A stretch of DNA of 41,192 nt, from the NCBI GenBank assembly GCA_018822845.1, contig JAHJJD010000032.1, positions 1 through 41,192 of the forward strand. The letters run 5' to 3'. Numbering within the stretch: position 1 is the first letter of the stretch; each line of letters starts with the position of its first letter. The notes beneath the pieces were generated by a model. It did no database searches. It had not been told where the DNA came from and saw only the letters and a list, made by a program, of their open reading frames with translations. Shown in pieces: positions 26,703 to 34,504 of this stretch. Source of the stretch: Gammaproteobacteria bacterium. GTDB taxonomy: Bacteria; Pseudomonadota; Gammaproteobacteria; Thiotrichales; Thiotrichaceae. The position numbers were made by a program, and so were the translations under genes.

Positions 26703-27833
26703 ATGAATTTCGAAACAGTATTCGGGCAATTTGGAACTGGTGAGATTTCCGCCATAATTGGTCTGGGAGTAGGGCTTGCCTTCGGCATCTTTGCTCAGCA
26801 AAGCCGCTTTTGTCTGCGTGCAGCCTGCGTGGAATTCTGGCGTGGCCAGACCGGCAAGAAGTTCGCCATCTGGTTGCTGGCGTTTGGTGCTGCTTTGATA
26901 GGCACGCAATATTTCATCGAAATGGGTGCGATCGATACCGGGCAAATCCGCCAGTTGAATAATGTTGGTTCCATGTCCGGTGCCATTATCGGTGGTTTGC
27001 TGTTTGGGGTCGGCATGGTGCTGGCCGGAGGCTGTGCCAGCCGCTTGCTGGTGTTATCGGCTACCGGCAATATGCGCACCATGGTTGCAGGGCTGGTCGT
27101 GACCATCGTTGCCCAGGCTTCATTACGCGGCGGGCTTTCGCCGTTACGTGAAGAAATCTCGTCGTGGTGGCTGGTTGATGCCAATTCCCGTAGCTTTGCT
27201 TCCTGGTTGCCACCCTATGGTGGTTTGCTGCTGGGCGTTGCCTTCATGTTGCTTGCCCTGTGGTTCGCCAAACGTCATGAAGTCAGCAAGTGGTGGAGCT
27301 TTGCCGCCATTGGTACTGGCTCGACCGTTGCGCTGGGCTGGTTGCTGACCAGTTGGCACGCGGCCAATTCCTTCGATATCGTGCCAATCAAGAGCGTCAG
27401 TTTCACCGGTTCATCTGCTGATACCCTGATGGGTTTGATCAATCAGCCTGCATTGCCGTTGAGCTTTGATGTCGGGTTGGTTCCCGGCGTGTTCCTCGGT
27501 TCAATGCTGGCGGCGCTGGTTACCCGTGAGTTCAAGTGGCAGCAGTTTACCCAGGAAAGCGGTTTTGCCCGTTTTCTGATTGGTGCAGTCCTGATGGGGT
27601 TCGGCGGTATGCTGGCTGGCGGTTGTGCGGTAGGCGCTGGTGTTACTGGTGGTGCCATGTTGTTGGTTACTGCCTGGGTTACGCTGTTCAGCATGTGGAT
27701 CGGGTCGGGCATAACCGACTGGCTGGTTGACAGAAAAGCAGATGCAGCCAAGGCTGAACTGGAAGCTGCCAAACTTGCCGCTGGAAGCATTCCCCAGTTT
27801 GCCAAAGCGCCTGATCTGGTACAGGTAAACTGA
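26703..27833 (+). CDS. YeeE/YedE-family sulfur-compound transporter (TsuA-like)
   Basis: A 376-residue integral membrane protein with about ten helices in two similar halves. Conserved cysteines lie in SRFCLRAACVEFW (first half), FGVGMVLAGGCASRLL and GFGGMLAGGCAVGAGVTGG. These GGC motifs define the YeeE/YedE family, whose best-studied member TsuA takes up thiosulfate through a relay of cysteines. A sulfur-compound uptake role at the inner membrane is therefore likely; which compound is not known. It is a single gene with a possible FNR/ANR box upstream, followed by a bidirectional-looking hairpin and the convergent cytochrome c' gene. Confidence 0.92.
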   Translation: MNFETVFGQFGTGEISAIIGLGVGLAFGIFAQQSRFCLRAACVEFWRGQTGKKFAIWLLAFGAALIGTQYFIEMGAIDTGQIRQLNNVGSMSGAIIGGLLFGVGMVLAGGCASRLLVLSATGNMRTMVAGLVVTIVAQASLRGGLSPLREEISSWWLVDANSRSFASWLPPYGGLLLGVAFMLLALWFAKRHEVSKWWSFAAIGTGSTVALGWLLTSWHAANSFDIVPIKSVSFTGSSADTLMGLINQPALPLSFDVGLVPGVFLGSMLAALVTREFKWQQFTQESGFARFLIGAVLMGFGGMLAGGCAVGAGVTGGAMLLVTAWVTLFSMWIGSGITDWLVDRKADAAKAELEAAKLAAGSIPQFAKAPDLVQVN

Positions 27834-27853
27834 TTGATTATGCCGGGGATTTA

Positions 27854-27879
27854 AAACCTCCCCTGAGAAGGGGAGGTTT
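27854..27879. terminator. Hairpin between convergent transporter and cytochrome c' genes
   Basis: AAACCTCCCCT at 27854-27864 pairs perfectly with AGGGGAGGTTT at 27869-27879 around a 4-base loop. It stands between two convergent stops, so it can serve either strand. The T-tracts are short. The GC-rich arms resemble the window's other CT/GA-rich intergenic repeats. Confidence 0.7.
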
Positions 27880-27891
27880 GGAGAGGGAGGC

Positions 27892-28359
27892 TTAGTCTTC
27901 CTTGTATTCTTTGTGGCAAGCTTTGCAGGATTCGCCCACCTTGCCGAACTGGGGCTTGATCGCCGCCATGTCACCACCCTTGGCTGTTTCAGCCAGTGAC
28001 GCAGCTTCTACCTGGAATGTTTCCATTTTCTTTTTGAAATCATCCATGTTGGACCAGACTTCAGCTTTGGTTTCGGTTTTGCCCATGTCACTGCCTTCGA
28101 TGAAGCCGTTGCCTGGGAACTTGCTCAGTGCGGCGACTGCTTCAGCATTTTTGGCGAACTCTTCAGCATTGAATTCCTTCTCGCCCTTGACCATCGCTGC
28201 CATTGGGCCGAAGTGGTACTTGATCATGTGGAAAGCACCCTTGCGGTATTCGATAGCCATTTCCTCAGGGGATTTCTGCTCGTCAGCCATGGCGTTGGAA
28301 ACAACGGCAATACTGGTTGCAGCGAAAGCGATTGCTAGTGCTTTGTGGAACAGGTTCAT
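27892..28359 (-). CDS. Cytochrome c'
   Basis: A 155-residue periplasmic cytochrome c' (cytochrome c prime) precursor. A signal peptide (ALAIAFAATSIAVVSNAMA) precedes a four-helix bundle, with the heme attachment site ESCKACHKEY (C145, C148, H149) close to the C-terminus, as in the family. GAFHMIKYHFGPMAAMV in the first helix carries the usual residues on the distal heme face. Members bind nitric oxide or CO and are thought to protect against nitrosative stress or take part in electron transfer. Single gene with TAGGAGT ahead of the start. Confidence 0.93.
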   Translation of the reverse strand: MNLFHKALAIAFAATSIAVVSNAMADEQKSPEEMAIEYRKGAFHMIKYHFGPMAAMVKGEKEFNAEEFAKNAEAVAALSKFPGNGFIEGSDMGKTETKAEVWSNMDDFKKKMETFQVEAASLAETAKGGDMAAIKPQFGKVGESCKACHKEYKED

Positions 28360-28409
28360 ACAAGACTCCTACTATTCTTGATTAAAGGGTAGTCATAAAA
28401 AAAACGTCG

Positions 28410-29153
28410 CTATTTTCGCAGCATCTGCCGTAGATGTTCAATAAAAGCGTATGCTGGCGAGTAATAGTTGTAGATTGGAGTGAGTTTGCCGTTAAAAGTT
28501 TTCTTGAACCGATTAATTCCACGCATGCTGGGGTCATCTGTTTCCACCACGTAACCACCCCAGTCGTAGGTATGGAAACCGGCTGCCTTGAAGTGCCGCA
28601 TTCCTTGCCAGTGCAGGCAGCGGTTGGCGAATCCCATGGCACGCCGCATGTCGGCGTCATCGTTGTACATTTGCGTGCTGGCGGAAATCAGCAGGTTGAC
28701 CGTACCGGTTTCCACTGAGATCAGGTACAGGTGGCAAACTACCGGCTCGCCATGCAGATCCACGCTGAAAATGCAGTAGTTTTGTTGGCCAATAGCCTCT
28801 GCATCCTTGTGTGAAAACAGGGAGAGTCCTTTCTCATTTGCAAAAGCGTTATACAGGGGGATGAAGCTTTCCAGCCGGGTTTGCAGGTTGAGGGTAAAGC
28901 ACTGTTCCCGTTCACAACGGCGGATCTGATTGCGCGTATCCTTGGGGAAGTTCTGGAAAATCGCATCCTCATCCTCACGCAAGTCGGTCAGCAGTGTATG
29001 GCGGTATTCCTTCTGGAACAGCGCTGGCTTTTGGGGCGAATACGAATCCATGTACGCAGTTGGCAGGATAAAGTCTTGCCAATTGGGTCGGGGAGTGGAG
29101 GCAAAATAGTATTTGCGGATGGAAATGCCGAATTTATTCTGGTCTACACGCAT
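28410..29153 (-). CDS. FemAB/GNAT-like acyltransferase
   Basis: A 247-residue soluble protein of the GNAT/FemAB-like fold. Visible features are DTRNQIRRCEREQ, typical of FemAB-like proteins (R-N-x-I-R-(R/K)), a central VCHLYLISVETGTVNLLISAS strand pair, and the C-terminal HTYDWGGYV with GINRFKKTFNGKLTPIYNY, a pattern common to FemAB-like enzymes in polysaccharide and cell-envelope loci. The acyl donor and acceptor are unknown. It is 50 bases from cytochrome c' on the same strand but shows no clear functional link. The start ATG at 29153 is the only good one. Confidence 0.7.
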   Translation of the reverse strand: MRVDQNKFGISIRKYYFASTPRPNWQDFILPTAYMDSYSPQKPALFQKEYRHTLLTDLREDEDAIFQNFPKDTRNQIRRCEREQCFTLNLQTRLESFIPLYNAFANEKGLSLFSHKDAEAIGQQNYCIFSVDLHGEPVVCHLYLISVETGTVNLLISASTQMYNDDADMRRAMGFANRCLHWQGMRHFKAAGFHTYDWGGYVVETDDPSMRGINRFKKTFNGKLTPIYNYYSPAYAFIEHLRQMLRK

Positions 29154-29321
29154 TTTGATCTGTCTGATTTTGATATTTATGCTGTCCGGATTTTAAAGCG
29201 GCTGATTATTGGTGGTGAAAAAATACAGACAAGTGGCTGTTGTCGGCAGATGGTCAGCCCGTGCTAGTGCTTTTTTCCCGATAGTCTACACTTCTAGCCA
29301 TATAATCACCGGAGAGAAAAC

Positions 29322-29747
29322 ATGATGCGCTGGATTCCCCTGTTTGCCTTGCTGCTGGCACCCTTGTTTACAGCTGATGCCGTAGCAAAAGAAAGACCGA
29401 ACGTCATTGATCTGACAACTGAAAGCTGCCTGGAGACCAATCAGTCCACGGCTGGCATGCTGGAATGCTTCACCCGCGCTGAGCAGGAATGGGATGCAGA
29501 GCTGAACCGTGTATACAAGGCACTGCAACGCCAGCTCAAACCCAAGGCGCAGGATGCGCTCAAACTGGCGCAGCGGGCATGGATTGAGCAGCGCGACAAG
29601 GAGTTTGAGTTGATCAATGCTGTTCACGCGCAAATGGAAGGAACCATGTGGATACCGGTCATGGCGGACAAGCGCGCCGATGTTGTCAAGCAACGTGCAC
29701 TGGCCCTGCAATCCTATCTGGATTTGCTTAGCCAGGCTGCACGGTGA
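29322..29747 (+). CDS. LprI-type lysozyme-inhibitor-like protein (DUF1311)
   Basis: A 141-residue exported protein. A signal peptide (WIPLFALLLAPLFTADAVA) is followed by an LprI/DUF1311-like domain with the spaced cysteines ESCLET and MLECF and the signature AEQEWDAELNRVYKALQRQL, then LKLAQRAWIEQRDKEFELI. The Trp-Asp-x-x-Leu-Asn and Gln-Arg-Ala-Trp patterns are diagnostic. Some members inhibit lysozyme in the envelope; others have no known role. GGAGAGAAAAC precedes the ATG. It lies alone ahead of rpsO. Confidence 0.85.
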   Translation: MMRWIPLFALLLAPLFTADAVAKERPNVIDLTTESCLETNQSTAGMLECFTRAEQEWDAELNRVYKALQRQLKPKAQDALKLAQRAWIEQRDKEFELINAVHAQMEGTMWIPVMADKRADVVKQRALALQSYLDLLSQAAR

Positions 29748-29770
29748 TGGTGGATTGCCTGAAAACAAGG

Positions 29771-29800
29771 TTGTACTGAATAGCCTCTGGGGTATATAAT
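29771..29800 (+). promoter_or_regulatory. Sigma-70-type promoter for rpsO
   Basis: TTGTAC at 29771-29776 and a perfect TATAAT at 29795-29800 are separated by 18 bases. Transcription from here would give a leader of about 33 bases before the rpsO ATG. Confidence 0.75.
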
Positions 29801-29840
29801 CGCCGCCTTTTTAGCAACCCTTAATCTGGAGCCTAGGCGA

Positions 29841-30110
29841 ATGTCTCTGAGTGCAGAAGAAAAGGCTGGTGTTGTCGCGCAATACCGCCAATCAGATACA
29901 GATACCGGGTCCCCGGAAGTGCAGGTTGCGCTGCTGACAGCGCGAATCAAGCATCTGACGGACCATTTTTCAAACCACAAACATGACCATCATTCCCGTC
30001 GCGGTATGCTGGCCATGGTAAACCAGCGCCGCAAGCTGCTGGATTACCTCAAACGCAAGGATCTGGGCCGTTATCAGGCTTTGATCAGTAGCCTCGGCCT
30101 GCGTCGCTAA
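29841..30110 (+). CDS. rpsO: 30S ribosomal protein S15
   Basis: An 89-residue ribosomal protein S15, exactly the E. coli length. Family blocks are visible: [32 protein letters not shown], and [14 protein letters not shown], which contact 16S rRNA during assembly of the small-subunit central domain. It has its own promoter and terminator and is followed by pnp, the usual order. In E. coli S15 represses its own translation through a leader pseudoknot; a leader of only about 33 bases is predicted here. Confidence 0.98.
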   Translation: MSLSAEEKAGVVAQYRQSDTDTGSPEVQVALLTARIKHLTDHFSNHKHDHHSRRGMLAMVNQRRKLLDYLKRKDLGRYQALISSLGLRR

Positions 30111-30125
30111 GGCGATGCAAGCAAC

Positions 30126-30155
30126 ACAAAACACCGCCTTTGTGCGGTGTTTTGT
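30126..30155 (+). terminator. Rho-independent terminator after rpsO
   Basis: CAAAACACCGC at 30127-30137 pairs with GCGGTGTTTTG at 30144-30154 around a 6-base loop, and the arm runs straight into a T-rich stretch. It lies 16 bases after the rpsO stop. Some transcription may continue into pnp. Confidence 0.88.
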
Positions 30156-30203
30156 TATCTGTCCTGTTAATTTTTATGATGTAATACGTTGCGCAGGAAG
30201 GTT

Positions 30204-30251
30204 GTTGAAAAGGGCTTTGTTTTCCCCATCGCTTCCAAAGCCATTCTCAAC
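30204..30251 (+). promoter_or_regulatory. Imperfect 16-bp hairpin in the pnp leader
   Basis: Arms at 30204-30219 and 30236-30251 pair at 14 of 16 positions around a 16-base loop, 56 bases before the pnp start. In E. coli the pnp leader forms a duplex cut by RNase III, after which PNPase represses its own message. The position fits a similar device, but the sequence is not conserved and this is inferred. Confidence 0.5.
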
Positions 30252-30307
30252 AGCCTGCCCGTGACACTCCCTCTGTAAATGAATCCCTTAATAAGGAAAA
30301 GAACGTA

Positions 30308-32401
30308 ATGGCTAAAGTCACTAAAACATTCCAGTACGGTAACAATACCGTCACTATCGAAACCGGCGAAATCGCCAAGCAAGCCACCGCCGCCGTCATG
30401 GTCAACATGGACGACACCTGTGTACTGGTAACGGTTGTAGGCCAGAAAACCAGTGTGGAAGGCCGTGATTTCTTCCCGATGACAGTCGACTATCAGGAAA
30501 AATTCTACGCAGCAGGCCGCATTCCAGGCGGCTTCTTCAAGCGCGAAACCCGTGCGACTGAAGAAGAAACCCTGGTGGCGCGTCTGATCGACCGCCCACT
30601 GCGCCCACTGTTCCCGGATGGCTTCACCAATGAAGTGCAAGTGATCGCCATGGTGGTTTCCATGAACCCGGCAGTCAGTGCAGACATTCCTGCCATGATT
30701 GGCGCTTCTGCGGCAATGGCGCTTTCCGGCATGCCGTTCCAGGGGCCGATTGGTGCTGCGCGTGTTGGCTACCGTGACGGCGCATACCTGCTGAACCCTT
30801 CCAGGGAAGACCTGAAGACCTCCGCGCTGGATCTGGTTATTGCCGGTACTGAAACGGCCGTGCTGATGGTTGAATCCGAAGCCAGGGAACTGAGCGAAGA
30901 TGTCATGCTGGGTTCCGTCATGTTCGGCCACGAACAGATGCAGGTCGTCATCAAGGCCATCAACGAACTGACTGTTGAAGTTGGTACCGTAGCATGGGAC
31001 TGGAAAGCACCAGAACCCAACAAGGCATTGCAGGATGCAGTCGCCGCCGAATGCGACGCCGCGCTGGTCGAAGCATTCCAGATCGCTGACAAGCAACAGC
31101 GCTATGGCCGTATTGACGAAATCCTGAATGCCGCTATCGAAAAACTGACGGCCAAGGAAGGTGAAGAAGGTTTCACCGCTGACGAAATCAAGGGCGAATT
31201 CAAGAACGCCGAGAAGAAAGTTGTGCGCGGCAGTATCCTCGATGGCAAACCACGTATCGATGGCCGTAATCTGGAAACAGTCCGTCCTATCACAGTGCGT
31301 CTGGGCGTATTGCCACGCGCACACGGTTCCGCACTGTTTACCCGTGGCGAAACCCAGGCGCTGGTCGTTACCACGCTGGGCACTGAGCGCGATGCACAGG
31401 TAATTGATGCGATTACGGGTGAATACAAGGACAACTTCCTGTTCAACTACAATTTCCCGCCATACTCCGTGGGCGAAACAGGCCGTTTCGGCGCACCAAA
31501 GCGGCGTGAAATCGGTCATGGCCGTCTGGCCAAGCGTGGTGTGAAAGCCATGTTGCCAACCGGTGATGACTTCCCGTACACCGTCCGTTGCGTGTCCGAA
31601 ATCACCGAATCCAACGGCTCCAGCTCCATGGCCAGCGTATGTGGCAGTTCCCTCTCCATGATGGATGCAGGTGTGCCGATAAAAGCGCCAGTTGCGGGCA
31701 TCGCGATGGGTTTGATCAAGGAAGGCGACCGTTTCGCAGTCCTGAGCGACATCCTGGGTGATGAAGATCACCTCGGTGATATGGATTTCAAGGTGGCTGG
31801 TTCTGCTGAGGGCGTGACTGCGCTGCAAATGGACATCAAGATCACCGGCATCACCAAGGAAATCATGCAGCAAGCGCTGACCCAGGCAAAAGCTGGCCGT
31901 CTGCATATCCTCGGCGAAATGGCCAAGGGTCTGGAAGCACCACGTGACGAAATCTCCGAGTTTGCACCACGTTACGTCACCATGAAGATCAATCCGGACA
32001 AAATTCGTGAAGTTATCGGCAAGGGCGGCGAAACCATCCGTGGCATTACCGAAAGAACCGGTTGCAGCATCGACATCAACGACGAAGGCTTCATCAAGAT
32101 CGCGGCGGTTGATGCGAAAGCGGCTTATGAAGCGCGTTCCATCATCGAATCCATCACTGCCGAAGTTGAACTGAACAAGATCTACGAAGGCAAGGTTGCG
32201 CGCCTGATGGATTTTGGTGCATTCGTCACCATTCTGCCCGGCAAGGATGGCCTGTTGCACATTTCCCAGATCAGCAACGAGCGTGTTGAGAACGTCGCCG
32301 ATCACCTGAACGTAGGCGACAGCGTGCGCGTCAAGGTTATCGAGATTGACCGCCAGGGTCGCCTGCGTTTGAGCGCCAAGGCGATTCAGGAAGGTGAATA
32401 A
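30308..32401 (+). CDS. pnp: Polyribonucleotide nucleotidyltransferase (PNPase)
   Basis: A 697-residue 3'-to-5' phosphorolytic exoribonuclease (E. coli 711), part of RNA decay and the degradosome. Domains in order: first RNase PH domain ([16 protein letters not shown]-like segment and [11 protein letters not shown]), an all-helical region, second RNase PH domain ([47 protein letters not shown]), KH domain ([17 protein letters not shown]) and S1 domain ([19 protein letters not shown]). All are complete. AAGGAAAAG lies ahead of the ATG. It is terminated by the strong hairpin at 32468-32499. Confidence 0.98.
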   Translation: MAKVTKTFQYGNNTVTIETGEIAKQATAAVMVNMDDTCVLVTVVGQKTSVEGRDFFPMTVDYQEKFYAAGRIPGGFFKRETRATEEETLVARLIDRPLRPLFPDGFTNEVQVIAMVVSMNPAVSADIPAMIGASAAMALSGMPFQGPIGAARVGYRDGAYLLNPSREDLKTSALDLVIAGTETAVLMVESEARELSEDVMLGSVMFGHEQMQVVIKAINELTVEVGTVAWDWKAPEPNKALQDAVAAECDAALVEAFQIADKQQRYGRIDEILNAAIEKLTAKEGEEGFTADEIKGEFKNAEKKVVRGSILDGKPRIDGRNLETVRPITVRLGVLPRAHGSALFTRGETQALVVTTLGTERDAQVIDAITGEYKDNFLFNYNFPPYSVGETGRFGAPKRREIGHGRLAKRGVKAMLPTGDDFPYTVRCVSEITESNGSSSMASVCGSSLSMMDAGVPIKAPVAGIAMGLIKEGDRFAVLSDILGDEDHLGDMDFKVAGSAEGVTALQMDIKITGITKEIMQQALTQAKAGRLHILGEMAKGLEAPRDEISEFAPRYVTMKINPDKIREVIGKGGETIRGITERTGCSIDINDEGFIKIAAVDAKAAYEARSIIESITAEVELNKIYEGKVARLMDFGAFVTILPGKDGLLHISQISNERVENVADHLNVGDSVRVKVIEIDRQGRLRLSAKAIQEGE

Positions 32402-32408
32402 AGAGTAG

Positions 32409-32460
32409 CCCCCCTCCACCCCCCTTCGACTCCGCTCAGGGGGCGGGGGAGGGGAGAGGG
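32409..32460. repeat. G/C-rich intergenic repeat after pnp
   Basis: A CCCCCCTCC-type run, the insert TTCGACTCCGCTCA, then a G-run of the form GGGGGCGGGGGAGGGG. It resembles the C-run/G-run hairpins at 324-372 and 23792-23898 in layout but differs in the loop. It sits just before the shared pnp/phaC terminator. Confidence 0.5.
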
Positions 32461-32467
32461 ATGCAAA

Positions 32468-32499
32468 AAAACAAAAGGCCCTGCGGGGCCTTTTGTTTT
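32468..32499. terminator. Bidirectional terminator between pnp and phaC
   Basis: AAAACAAAAGGCCC at 32468-32481 and GGGCCTTTTGTTTT at 32486-32499 are perfect reverse complements around TGCG. The A-rich left and T-rich right ends give a U-tract on both strands, fitting the convergent genes pnp and phaC. Confidence 0.92.
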
Positions 32500-32523
32500 G
32501 TCTGGGTAAAGCCAGCGAGGGCC

Positions 32524-34305
32524 TTACACTTTTTGGCGCACGTAGGTACCGGGAGCGTCACCGAGGACTTCCAGCTTGCCAGCGCCGGGGATGCGAGCCT
32601 CTACCTCTTCGCTGGAGAATTCTGCTACCCAGCGATCCCAGTCATGCCACCAGGACAGGTCAACCTTGTTGGCTTCAAACAGCCAGTCATCTGCATCCGC
32701 GCACAGTTCTTCATTGACCCAGTGGCCATACTTGTTGGCGGCTGCCGGATTAACAATGCCCGCAATGTGGCCAGATTGCCCCAGTACAAAGCGTACCGGG
32801 CCGGAGAACAGCTTTGCCCCCTGATAGGTACTACGCCATGGAGCGATATGGTCGTCATGGGTGGAGACGAAGTAGGCAGGGGTATCGATTTTGCCCAGAT
32901 CAATTGGCGTGCCTGACAGGGTAATGCCGTTGGGCTTGCTCAGGTTGTTGTTCAGATACATGTTGCGCAGGTAGAAGCTGTGCATGGCGGCAGGCATCCG
33001 GGTGCTGTCGGAGTTCCAGTACAGCAGGTCGAATGGCATCGGGTCATTGCCCAGCAAATACAAATTGATGAAGAACGACCAGATCAGGTCATTGGAACGC
33101 AGCATGTTGAAAGCCGCGCCCATATCCTTGCCATCCAGGTAGCCTTGCTTGTCCATGCGTTTTTCCAGCGAATTGATCTGTTTTTCGCTCAGGAATACGC
33201 CGATTTCACCCGGCTCGGCAAAGTCCAGCAAGGTAGTGAAGAAGGTGGCGCTCTTTACCCGCTCATCGCCGCAGGCTTTGAGGTAGGCGAGGGTGGCAGC
33301 CGTCAGTGTACCGCCCAGGCAGTAACCGATAAGGTTCAGGTCGCGTTCGCCAGTTGCCGCTTCGACAGCATCCATGGCCGCAATAGCCGCCTGCATGTAG
33401 TCTTCAAAGCTCAGCTTGCGGTGCTGGCTGTCCGGGTTGACCCAGGAAATCATGAACACGGTGTTGCCCTGTGCTACCGACCATTTGACGAACGAGTTCT
33501 TTTCCCGCAGGTCGAGGATGTAATACTTGTTGATCCAGGGTGGCACGATCAGTACCGGGCGCTGGCGAACTTTGTCGGTGGTGGGGGTGTACTGGATCAG
33601 TTCCAGCAGTTCATTCTGGAACACTACCTTGCCAGGAGTGGTGGCAATATCGCGCCCCAGTTCAAACGCTTTCATGTCGGTCATGCGGATGCGCAATTGG
33701 CCATCCTGAAAGTCATCCAGCAGGTTTTGCATGCCCTTGACGAGGTTTTCACCGTTGCTATCCAGAATGCTTTGCCATACCTGCGGATTGGTGTGCGAAT
33801 AGTTGTTGGGGGCCAGCGCGTCAATCATGCTGTTGATGAAGAACTCTGCTTTTTTGGCGTCTTGTTCCGACAGGCCGTTGGCTGTTTGTGCCAGTGTCCG
33901 CCAGTATGTCGACATGTTCAGGTAGGACTGGAGCAGCACTTCAGTGAACTGGTGTTCCTGCCATGCCGGGTGCTTGAAACGTCGGTCAGTAATGGCAGGA
34001 ATACCGGGTGACAAATGCCCCAGCCCGAACATCCGGGCAGTGGTGTGTTGCCACAGGTTGGCCTGGCTTTTAAACAGTTCCATATTGGCCTGCATGACGG
34101 CAGTGGGGTGCAGGAACAGATTGACGCCCCAGCGGGCAATGGCGGTGGTGAAACTGTTGTCCTCACCAGCATCCTGCGGGTTTTGGCTGGAAGCCACCAT
34201 CAATCTGGCGACAAAGCGTTGCCACAGAAGCATGGCTGTCGTCATATTGGTTTGCAGCAGGACAGGGTCGACAGAGCGTGCAGGTATTTGTGCCGGATTT
34301 TGCAT
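32524..34305 (-). CDS. phaC: Class I poly(3-hydroxyalkanoate) synthase
   Basis: A 593-residue PHA synthase that polymerises 3-hydroxyacyl-CoA into storage polyester granules. The alpha/beta-hydrolase core has the lipase-box-like GYCLGG with catalytic C329, the aspartate in VSTHDDHIAPW and the histidine in LGQSGHIAGIVNP. PPWINKYYILDLREKNSFV and WVNPD further mark class I enzymes, as does the length. The ATG at 34305 is preferred; an in-frame GTG at 34344 would add 13 residues and has no clear ribosome-binding site. phaA, phaB and phasin genes are not adjacent. It ends at the terminator shared with pnp and is divergent from cysJ. Confidence 0.96.
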   Translation of the reverse strand: MQNPAQIPARSVDPVLLQTNMTTAMLLWQRFVARLMVASSQNPQDAGEDNSFTTAIARWGVNLFLHPTAVMQANMELFKSQANLWQHTTARMFGLGHLSPGIPAITDRRFKHPAWQEHQFTEVLLQSYLNMSTYWRTLAQTANGLSEQDAKKAEFFINSMIDALAPNNYSHTNPQVWQSILDSNGENLVKGMQNLLDDFQDGQLRIRMTDMKAFELGRDIATTPGKVVFQNELLELIQYTPTTDKVRQRPVLIVPPWINKYYILDLREKNSFVKWSVAQGNTVFMISWVNPDSQHRKLSFEDYMQAAIAAMDAVEAATGERDLNLIGYCLGGTLTAATLAYLKACGDERVKSATFFTTLLDFAEPGEIGVFLSEKQINSLEKRMDKQGYLDGKDMGAAFNMLRSNDLIWSFFINLYLLGNDPMPFDLLYWNSDSTRMPAAMHSFYLRNMYLNNNLSKPNGITLSGTPIDLGKIDTPAYFVSTHDDHIAPWRSTYQGAKLFSGPVRFVLGQSGHIAGIVNPAAANKYGHWVNEELCADADDWLFEANKVDLSWWHDWDRWVAEFSSEEVEARIPGAGKLEVLGDAPGTYVRQKV

Positions 34306-34504
34306 GATTAGGGGATTCCACTTGGATGGACTAGGGTGATTCACAGGTGTGTCACAATAGCCAGTTTATAGGTTGATTGTCGACACTTTTTTGTCGTGAG
34401 CGGTCAGTTATCTTTTTTGGGAATATATTTATCGAAATATATCGTTTTTTTCGCTTTTTGTTATCCGCGATACTGCTCCGATACGATTTTCAAGGAGCCG
34501 CCTC

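Noticed and set aside
30167-32419. 750-codon open frame antisense to pnp
   Set aside because: It mirrors the pnp coding strand with biased codons; pnp is unmistakable and the antisense product has no domain sense.
32980-34011. 343-codon open frame antisense to phaC
   Set aside because: Complement of phaC; no family features.
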